Translations under genes and position numbers: made by a program
The notes under the pieces: generated by a model
The model's input: the letters and a program-made list of their open reading frames with translations, nothing else
What the model was told of the DNA's origin: nothing
Databases searched by the model: none
NCBI GenBank assembly: GCA_013365365.1
Contig: JABVXU010000041.1
Span: forward strand, 62,001 to 126,000
DNA from: Cruorifilaria tuberocauda
Lineage: Eukaryota; Nematoda; Chromadorea; Rhabditida; Onchocercidae
Length of the DNA: 64,000 nt
Direction of reading: 5' to 3'
Shown here: positions 62,819 to 64,000 of the stretch, piece after piece
Position numbering within the stretch: position 1 is the first letter of the stretch
Layout: the number at the start of each line of letters is the position of its first letter

Positions 62819-63788
62819 TTATCCTATACCAATACTCGGATTCTGTTTATGATCAATTTCTATTACCAAACCTTTAAACTTATCCGGACTACATTGACCA
62901 CAGTAACCGCCGCAACGTCCAAATATTCGTGCATTATTCTGCAGCATATAATATTTATTCATGAAGTGATGACAGTTATAATGTTTTCAGCATTCTAATA
63001 ACCATTGAGTTTGACTGATGGACAAATAAAATAATTGTTACAATAAAAAAAAAAGCATTTTAAGAAATTTTTAGGTGAATGAATGAAGCATGTAATGTAT
63101 AAAGTGGCTTTATATTTTAAGAATACTTTAATTAATCCTGAATGCTTATGAGATTATTTGCAATTTTGATCAAATTTAATTTAAATTCAACAATCGCCTA
63201 ATGCTTCTGACACATCAATCCTCTTTTATGAACATGATGTTGGAATATCTTGAATTGACAGATAATTCTTTTAACCTTTTTTACTTTTCCTATCATTACA
63301 CATTATCGGGGGTTTCATGTTATACAAATCAATAGCGATGCTCGATGTAAGATTGAATGGTTCATCATAAAACTAACTATTATAGTTGCATTTTCAAAAA
63401 TATTTTCAATATTTCGTATATATTTTGCATTTCAGAAGAAAACAAACCATACATCAGAACGTTCAATTCTCGAACTTGTACGGTGTCCTTGATCAACCCA
63501 TCGAAGGTCATCCATCACTCGGAGACCAGTTCCTCGTAGATCGATGCCGAATTGACCCTGAAAAAATGATTAAAAACTCTCCAACTAGTATTAATTTAAG
63601 CAATTGCAAAAAATTTCCATAAAAAAATTTCAACAATAAAATAATTTAAGCAAAAAATATCTATTGGGCTTCATTTTCGAGTTCAAAAAAGGGAACCTGC
63701 GGGCAATCCACAGCGCTGTAGCAATCACCGGCTGTTGCAAATGCTACTTCTTCACCATGCACTGTCGTTGCAAATGTATGATCGTGAA
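62819..63788 (-). CDS. gon-1: GON-1/ADAMTS9-type metalloprotease, C-terminal GON domain (5' part outside window)
   Basis: GON-1 is a secreted ADAMTS protease that remodels basement membrane during gonad and pharynx growth in C. elegans. Three exons are seen (63697-63788, 63453-63557, 62819-62938), in phase, ending in TAA. They encode the end of the GON domain, the family's C-terminal hallmark: GDCYSAVDCPQ, GQFGIDLRGTGLRVMDDLRW, HRTSSRIERSD and IFGRCGGYCGQCSPD, followed by a short tail. The Cys-rich RCGGYCGQC motif and the order of blocks match ADAMTS9/20 and GON-1. The catalytic and thrombospondin regions must lie to the right of the window. The next upstream exon, between 63800 and 64000, was not identified. 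Confidence 0.88.
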
Positions 63789-64000
63789 CTGTAATAAAAC
63801 ACTTCAAAGTATGTTTGTTCTCAATACTTTCTCTCTATTTCTCTCGTAATTCTTCTTTAACTTTTCGACTAAAATAGAAATGAACATCAAGCATTCTAAT
63901 TATAAATAAACAACTATTTTGCCAATATGAATGCTCAATCTGATCAGATAAGCAATCTATAAATTCCCCCAGTTTCAGAACTGCTAATCAAAAAGAATGA
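63789..64000. other. Probable gon-1 intron at the window edge
   Basis: About 210 AT-rich bases upstream of the last three gon-1 exons on the minus strand. The 63788 exon begins with a clean ATTACAG acceptor, so this should be intron. No further exon was clear. Confidence 0.5.

Overview
This window looks like nuclear DNA of a parasitic nematode, most likely a filarial or other spirurid worm. It is strongly AT-rich. All genes are split by GT-AG introns (one GC-AG), the acceptors are of the nematode T-rich TTTCAG/TTTTAG type, and several start codons sit 0-11 nt after a lone acceptor-like AG, as expected for spliced-leader trans-splicing. The conserved proteins are metazoan, and several have best-known C. 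elegans counterparts on one chromosome (IV). I saw no bacterial operon, CRISPR array, tRNA or rRNA. All gene models were built by hand from splice signals, reading phase and remembered family motifs; no alignment was run.

Layout. 2.8-12 kb (minus): a SORBS/vinexin-type adaptor (sorb-1) with poly-proline, a SoHo-like motif and two SH3 domains; its 3' end runs toward or past the left edge. 17.4-20.0 kb (plus): a complete eight-exon TRAM gene. 22.4-24.0 kb (minus): an unrecognised Ser-rich acidic protein. 25.2-29.3 kb (minus): a PP2A B''/PR72-type regulatory subunit. 29.5-32.1 kb (minus): a second unrecognised gene that shares its first two exons with the 22-24 kb gene but has different 3' exons. 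33.0-36.8 kb (minus): a LACTB-like serine hydrolase, with the iron-sulphur scaffold ISCU nested on the opposite strand in one of its introns (35.07-35.87 kb). 37.5-37.7 kb (minus): an orphan coding-like exon. 41.6-42.4 kb (plus): a coding-like but stop-interrupted locus. 44.3-46.6 kb (plus): a GT31 beta-1,3-galactosyltransferase. 48.4-51.6 kb (plus): a leprecan/CRTAP-family protein with a curtailed dioxygenase region. 52.35-53.2 kb (minus): mitochondrial ferredoxin FDX2. 54.8-58.4 kb (plus): the V-ATPase accessory subunit Ac45 (vha-19). 62.8-64 kb (minus): the C-terminal GON domain of a GON-1/ADAMTS9-type protease, cut by the right edge.

Functionally, ISCU and FDX2 both belong to mitochondrial Fe-S assembly. 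TRAM, the leprecan protein, the galactosyltransferase, Ac45 and GON-1 belong to the secretory pathway and extracellular matrix. These genes are neighbours, not an operon: strands alternate and gaps are kilobases long. The most unusual items are the chimeric duplicated gene pair, the truncated leprecan dioxygenase domain, the nested ISCU, the interrupted locus at 41.6-42.4 kb and a GC-richer island in a TRAM intron.
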